The notes under the pieces: model-generated | The model's input: the letters and a program-made list of their open reading frames with translations, nothing else | Database searches by the model: none | Told to the model about the DNA's origin: nothing | NCBI GenBank assembly: GCA_030737835.1 | Contig: CM060857.1 | Coordinates: 10,633,397-10,697,396 of the forward strand | Direction: 5' to 3' | Source: Acorus gramineus | Taxonomy: Eukaryota; Streptophyta; Magnoliopsida; Acorales; Acoraceae | Length of the DNA: 64,000 nt | Made by a program: the position numbers and the translations under genes | Part shown: in pieces, positions 58,240 through 64,000 of the stretch | How positions within the stretch are numbered: position 1 is the first letter of the stretch | How the letters are laid out: each line of letters begins with the position of its first letter

Positions 58240-58440
58240 GTAAGGCCCAAACGTACAACACAAGATATTGTCTGGTTTGTCCGTAGGCGCACGGTTTAAA
58301 ATGAGTATTGGTACGTAAGAGTTGTGAAACACCTACTGTCTCCTCCCATCAGGCGATGTAGGATTAAATACCTCATTCACCACCTTCACCTAATCCATGA
58401 GTCTTTTGAGATTCTTGATAGGCCAAGCGTCACATAGGGT
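58240..58440 (+). repeat. Interspersed repeat, copy B, abutting the ERF stop codon
   Basis: Homologous to 54312-54535. It includes TACAACACAAGATATTGTC, CACGGTTTAAAATG, GTAAGAGTTGTG, GATGTAGGATTAAATA, CCTTCACCTAATCCATGAG. It starts within a few bases of the TAG, so the beginning of the ERF 3' UTR is repeat-derived. Confidence 0.6.
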
Positions 58441-59421
58441 CTCCGTTTGCGCTAGGTTGTTCATTGGTTGATTGTTTTTTGATAGCCAACCCGTGATCGT
58501 ATTCGCCTTCGTATTGAAGACTAGTTTTAGCTTTTCACCTCATATAGAATACACAAGACATATTGCACTGCTTGGCTGCATATCTTTTAAGCCTCATCTC
58601 AGCAGGTGCATTTTCATGAATTCATGTTTTCATCCTCTCTTTTAATTTTGAAGTCCCTCCTCTGCTTCTGGGCAGAGGATTTGTCTTGTCTGCACTGTTG
58701 TTTTAAGCAGATTATAGCGTCGATAGAGATAGAACGGGTGCTTTTTGGAGTGATTATTGGGTGTTGTATTGTAATCTCAACCACACATAGGGAGACTGTT
58801 TTGTGATCTCCCAGTCTGGATTAGTTGTTGTCACCTTTTTTTTATCTGTAAGACTTGCTGCTTATGTATTGTCATGTTTTGGGAGAATCTAGTCTCTTTG
58901 TTTCTCATCAACTTGTTTGAAGATGTAAAGCTCTTTTGTAGGCGTATGTGGAATTATGGATTTGTTTGGTATTGGGGCGCCGTGAATTCTATTTGATGCA
59001 ATATATAATATATCAGTACATGCTATATTATAAACATTATAAAATGAATGAATTCAACTCATTATTTGAACATGTGTTTCATTTTTTTTAGTAAAAACAT
59101 GCACATCATTCGACATGTATGTATATTAAAAATTCAATGATTGAAAGTAGTTGCATGAATTACTAATTAAGTATAACATTTTTCCTTTGTATTTTGTAGA
59201 CCACCACAAGTCTTTATTGGACAAAACACATTTTTTTGGACAGAGTGGGAACTTAATGTAATCATGTAGATTCAAATACTCCCAAGAATTTACATTAGTA
59301 TTAGAAAATTATCAATAAGAGAGGAAATTTTGTAGAGGTTGGGGGACTATTTTCTAGAAATCAAATTAAGAAACATGAAATTAGTTTTAAGTTGTTTGGT
59401 AAAAGATTGCTCACTTTGTGA

Positions 59422-59458
<37 letters not shown>

Positions 59459-61736
59459 CATACACATAGCAGTACGATTGATCATACATCAATAATTTGT
59501 CAATGGAATAATAATTTCTTACTCATGAAAGAATATACATGATCATAATGTCTTTCACATAGCACATATATTATATAACTGACATTACACTTGAACAAAA
59601 AAAACCCCTGGTCCCGCTGATCCCACAACTGAAAAAGTGTAGAATATCCTTTGTGTGCATTTCTTTCTTATTGTCCAGTCACCAGACTACAAAAATAAAC
59701 CCAAAACCATTTGTATATATAATGGACATACCGATCAATGTTCTATTTCATTATTTGGTTCATAGAAAATGTATATTAGAAGAGTGAATCAATTAAGTAT
59801 AAATTAAAAGTTTTTATGTTGTTCAATTCTCATGACTATCCATTGAATAATGAATTTAGAAATGCACAATGTATAAAGAGTAATTGTGTGTATCTCATTA
59901 AGTGATACATAATGTATATACATTTTTGTTAAGTGATAAACAATGTGTATACATCTCTTTAAAGTGGTATACAATATATAGAATAATTGTGTACATGTAT
60001 GGCCATTGGAATGAGGAAAATATTCAATGTCTTTGTATTCCCAACACCCACCCATTATTGAACACATTCCCAAAAACATTTAGTAGGTTCATTGGATTCT
60101 TCAATGGGTTTTAAGAATCCAATTTATGTTTGAGTGTGGGAGGGTTCCCCCTCTCCATCTATAAAAGGGAGTAGACTCCCCACCCATTTTTGTCTCACAA
60201 CATCTTGTGTTTGCATAAACAAGAATAAGTCCACGCCATAGAGAGATAGTAGAGTGAAGAATCTTTCTATTCTTCTTCAAGTCCTTGTACCAAAAGGAAA
60301 CTACTTACCAGGAAGAAAGGTTTGTGTGTGTGTGTATATATATATATATACTATAATGATTTCACATGATAGAAAAATATGATTATAGTATTCGTAAACA
60401 TGTTAATCAAGATCCTAAGTGTTATTATGATTTATTTTACAAGATCAACCAACATCCCATGGAGTGTGGAAAAAAAAAATGTCAAACTTGAATCCTCTTT
60501 AGAGATTAACCTTTATTTTTGTGTGTGCGTTCAATGTTGCCCTGCAATAATGTGTGTAATCTACTTCATGCCTTTGTGAGTGGTTAGATAAACGGTCGCT
60601 GTAAGATATTATTCAATCATCAACCACTATTAGCCAAATGGTTACATCAAGATGACAACTTGAACAACATATCTGTACTCTTTGAATCATATATTTGTCT
60701 AGGAATATTTGTGTTTTTTTTATGGCAATGGTCATCAAACGAGCCACGAAGATAGCCTCAGAAACCAGTTCTTTCTTAAAAAACGTACGATGAACAAGGA
60801 CAAGTTTTTAGCCTGTCATCTTCAATTCCTTGTAATGCTGATGAAGGGGATTTGATGGAGAAGTTATGGATGGAGGAGCTTTTTTTCTTTAGTTGCATTT
60901 AATGGTAATACAGTTGACAAATTTTTTATAATCATTTTAATGATTTGTTAAGGTAGTTCGAATCCAGTCAGGACTAGCTCTAGTAGTTCATGTTAGTATT
61001 GAATTGCACAGCTCTATGAATCAAACTACACAGCCCATGAATCTAACTGCATATCCAATTTTTTGGTACAGATCTTTTTCTCTTATTGGATCCAGTGACG
61101 CCTTGGTCATCGGTATTAAGTAGGAGAGTGAGACATTTACTTAATAATTGACTTTGCAGTTCGATTCATATGTTGTATACAACACTGCTATGAGATTTGA
61201 AATTTAGGTGGGGCCCTAGGTGAACTTTTTAAATGAAGACTTATAAAAAAATATCTTATTTAAATATGACCTAATAGATACACACGGCTATACAAATCAT
61301 TTGGATAACAACTTTCTATATCATCATTATATAAACTTTTACAAAATTTTTCCAATAATATGTGAATATAATTATAAAAAAACATATATCCAATAACAAA
61401 AAAAAAGCAAAATTAAGATCCAAGAAAGGGATAAAATACCTTATAGTAGTGATCGATATTATTGTTAAACATTTAAATTTTGATTCTTTTAAATTTAGAA
61501 TGGTTGAAAGAGTGAAAGAGAAATTTTACTTTTAAAAATAGTTGGATGGATGGATGACCATATACCAATTAATTATGTAGAAAGAAATATAACAATTGGA
61601 TGGATGAAATTTTACTTGGATAGTTGGGATTGCTTACATTTTTTTTCTTCATTTGGAGCCTCTATATTGGTTATAAAAATAATCATATTTGACAGTAGAC
61701 TAGATTGAGCTCATAACACAAGTATACAAATATGGC
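58441..61736. other. ERF 3' region and AT-rich intergenic DNA
   Basis: 58441 to about 58950 is T-rich and probably 3' UTR. Further on are a (CT)n run (59426-59453) and a promoter-like stretch with CTATAAAAGGGAG (60159-60171) followed by mRNA-leader-like sequence to about 60330. The latter could be the end of an old LTR. No gene is seen. Confidence 0.4.
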
Positions 61737-62303
61737 TGTGGGAATTTGGAGGCCCTTCCTTGTGTTGGATATTTTCATAATTTGAATTCAAATTGTTTGG
61801 GTTTTAGTGGTCCCCTCATAAGAAGATGAAAGTGGTCCCAACAATTAGTTCCACATCGGTTGTTTGTAAAAGGTTTTGAGTGTTTATAAGGATAGCTCGA
61901 TCTACTCTAGTGAAGTCTTTTTGGTGGACACCTTATGGTGGACCTTTGATGTGGGGTTTCGCACCACCACGCGCGTTGGGCTTGCGCACACGTGTGCGAA
62001 TTGAGCGTTTTAAGGCGCACTCACAGAACAACCACTCATCTTCTCTCTTCCTTTTTTATTACGAGTTAGCATCATCAGCCCCTTCAAACAGAGAGTTTTA
62101 AGAGGTTCAGACAGAGAGTACACACTCTGTTCTTAACACCTACAGTGGGCTTCATTATATTCTAAAGGCAGCACTTCGTTAATCCCTGGTGTACTCGCGG
62201 TTTATACCGGAACGGGAGAAGTCTGTCTAAAAGCATTCAACAAAGTTGATCCTTGAAGCACTTGCATTGATCCTGTCTCCTTTCATTGTCCCTATTTCCA
62301 ACA
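61737..62303 (+). repeat. Probable 5' LTR of the right-edge copia element
   Basis: It begins TGTGGGAATTTGGAGG and ends CTATTTCCAACA, 567 bp. It contains TTCCACATCGG and a GTTTATAAGG box, features common in plant LTR promoters. No tRNA-iMet primer site is seen after it. The boundaries are inferred because the 3' LTR is outside the window. Confidence 0.5.
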
Positions 62304-62326
62304 ATTTTTAAACAGATCTTCTATCA

Positions 62327-64000
62327 ATGGAAGGACCTACTGTTGCCCACTCTATTCAAGTGATGAACCAGGACCTTGTGCGCCTTGAACGCTTCGAAGG
62401 AGACAACATCACCCATTGGCAAGAGAAGATGAAGTTCGTCCTCACTGCCTTCAACCTCTTCTACATCCTAGAAGAGAATTTGGAAGTCATTCCAGATGAA
62501 ACTACTGAAGGCACTGCGGAACTGAAGGAGATGAGGAAGAATTGCAAGGAGGCCGACTACCTATGTCGGGGCCATATTCTGAATGCTCTCGGACCATCAA
62601 TTTACAGCGTCTACCGTACCTATACAACGGTGAAAGAAATCTGGTTGGCGCTGGACAACAAATACCGCATTGTGGAGGCAAGTAACCAGAAATTCCTTAT
62701 TGGTAATTTCATGGATTTTAAGATGACTGACGATAAATCTATCATTTCGCAAGTCAATGATTTCTTACTAATCATCAGTAATCTTAAGACCGCCGGTGTT
62801 GACCTTCTTGAATCATTCCTTATGGGAGTTATCATATCCAAACTTCCTCCCACTTGGAATGGTTACAAGAAGAAGATGAAGCAGAATGAGAAGACTCACT
62901 CTTTGGAGTCCCTTGAACGCCATATCCGTATCGAAGAGGATTCGCGCATTCTTGCACATAATGATGCGAAGAATGATCATCAGTCGAAGGCTAACCTTGT
63001 TGAGGATGATAAATCCAAGGATGAAAAATCCAAGAACAAGATCAATGCCTTCAAGCCAAAGAATGATAATCAGTTCAAGAAGAAACATCCCAACAAGAAC
63101 AAGAACAAGAACCAGAACAAGGGGTCCAAGAAAGGACCATGTTACTTCTATAACAAACCCGGTCACATTGCTCGAGATTGCCGACTGCGCAAGAAAAATC
63201 AGAAAAAGGAGAGAGTGACTGATGATGACAAGTTGGTGGCTACGGTGTGCGAGGCTAATGCTGTGGCAAATGATGATGGATGGTGGCTTGATACTGGAGC
63301 AACCATTCATATTTGCAGAGACAAAAGTCTTTTTAAGACTTATGAAAAATCTGGTAACGGAGACGAAGTGAAGATGGCGAATGACCACCGCACCAAAGTT
63401 GAAGGCAAAGGCACCGTTGGAATTCCATTCTCTTCTGGAAAGACACTCACTTTGGTGAATGTTTTTCATGTACCCATTATGTCAAAGAATCTGGTTTCTG
63501 GAGACCGTCTCAACAAGAAGGGTTTCAAACTTGTGTATGAATCTGATAAATTTGTACTGTCCAGGAATGGGGTGTTTATTGGACAGGAGTACTCTTGTAA
63601 CGGAATGATCAAGTTGAATCTAATAAATGCATCCTCTTCTGCTTATATGGTTGAGTTTTTATCTTTATGGCATGGTAGATTAGGACATGTGAATTATGGA
63701 TCTATTAAAAACATGCATAATCTGGGTATGATATCTAAATGTGACTTGCTTGATGCTACTAAATGCCATGTTTGTGTGCAATCTAAGATCACTAGAAAAT
63801 CACATAAATCTGTATCTAGATCTCCTGGTTTACTTTATTTAATCCATAGCGATGTATGTGATTTTAAGAACCATGTTACACGAGAAGGTAACTAATATGT
63901 TATAACTTTCATTGATGACTATTCAAGATATTGTTATGTTTACTTATTAAAAAGTAAAGATGAAGTTTTTGAAAAATTTATTATTTTCAAAAGGGAAGTT
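62327..64000 (+). pseudogene. Ty1/copia gag-pol, mutated and truncated by window edge
   Basis: The frame from 62327 encodes Gag (RLERFEGDNITHWQEKMKF), a Lys/Asn-rich linker, a knuckle CYFYNKPGHIARDC, the protease motif WWLDTGATIHIC, and the pre-integrase region (LWHGRLGHVNYGS, CHVCVQSK), then LIHSDVCDF. A TAA stop at 63893-63895 interrupts the integrase core; the same frame continues with [20 protein letters not shown] to the window end. The second Cys of the CCHC knuckle is Tyr. The rest of integrase, RT and RNase H are beyond the window. The element is probably inactive. Confidence 0.9.

Noticed and set aside
1-64000. CRISPR arrays, tRNA or rRNA genes, prokaryotic features
   Set aside because: No spaced repeat array, tRNA cloverleaf or rRNA segment was noticed by eye. 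Introns and plant retrotransposons make bacterial features implausible.

Overview
The window is nuclear DNA of a flowering plant: AT-rich, with intron-containing genes spaced widely among LTR retrotransposons, LINE remnants and terminal-inverted-repeat (TIR) elements. The TOC1 and DUF1218 proteins read more like those of a non-grass monocot than a eudicot or a cereal. That assignment is an inference from remembered family sequences, not a search.

Host genes. Six genes can be assembled by joining exons across canonical splice sites, with uninterrupted frames throughout. (1) A 147-residue conserved plant protein of unknown function, minus strand, 2034-5341, three exons. (2) The circadian-clock pseudo-response regulator TOC1/PRR1, plus strand, 26849-30034, six exons. 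(3) A roughly 212-residue membrane protein of the EXPP1-like type, minus strand, 31437-32673, six small exons. (4) A four-pass DUF1218 membrane protein, plus strand, 35604-39461, whose second intron is swollen by inserted elements. (5) PAM16/TIM16, the J-like subunit of the mitochondrial import motor, minus strand, 39776-44367, with its start codon alone in exon 1. (6) A DREB-type AP2/ERF transcription factor, plus strand, 57439-58235, split by one small intron at the first residues of its AP2 domain. Genes 2 and 3 are convergent, as are 4 and 5. No operon-like logic is expected here, and no functional link between neighbours is evident.

Mobile DNA. The left edge carries the 3' end of a Ty1/copia element and its LTR (1-1393). 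A fragment of the same family lies inverted at 25123-25450. Between 14723 and 23552 two minus-strand LTR elements sit 187 bp apart. The first is a non-coding LARD-like element with 753-bp LTRs and a perfect ATATC target duplication. The second is a copia element with an unbroken 1317-codon gag-pol, a tRNA-iMet primer site and a polypurine tract, but with LTRs that differ in sequence and length. LINE 3' ends lie at about 13240-14046, 33130-34128 and 43630-44060. A Mutator-like element with a 9-bp target duplication (37782-38651) sits in the DUF1218 intron. A 3.1-kb Gypsy-type solo LTR (46638-49723) lies between 280-bp direct repeats. The right edge holds a mutated copia gag-pol running off the window.

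Regulation and odd features. The TOC1 upstream region holds two G-boxes, an evening-element-like site, a TATA box and four short upstream ORFs. Several long C or G homopolymers, tandem repeats upstream of the ERF gene, and a repeat family abutting the ERF stop codon are reported separately. Nothing looks like a wholly new biological system. The best leads are the two genes hidden in short exons, the intact copia with discordant LTRs, the uORF-rich TOC1 leader, and the duplication flanking the solo LTR.
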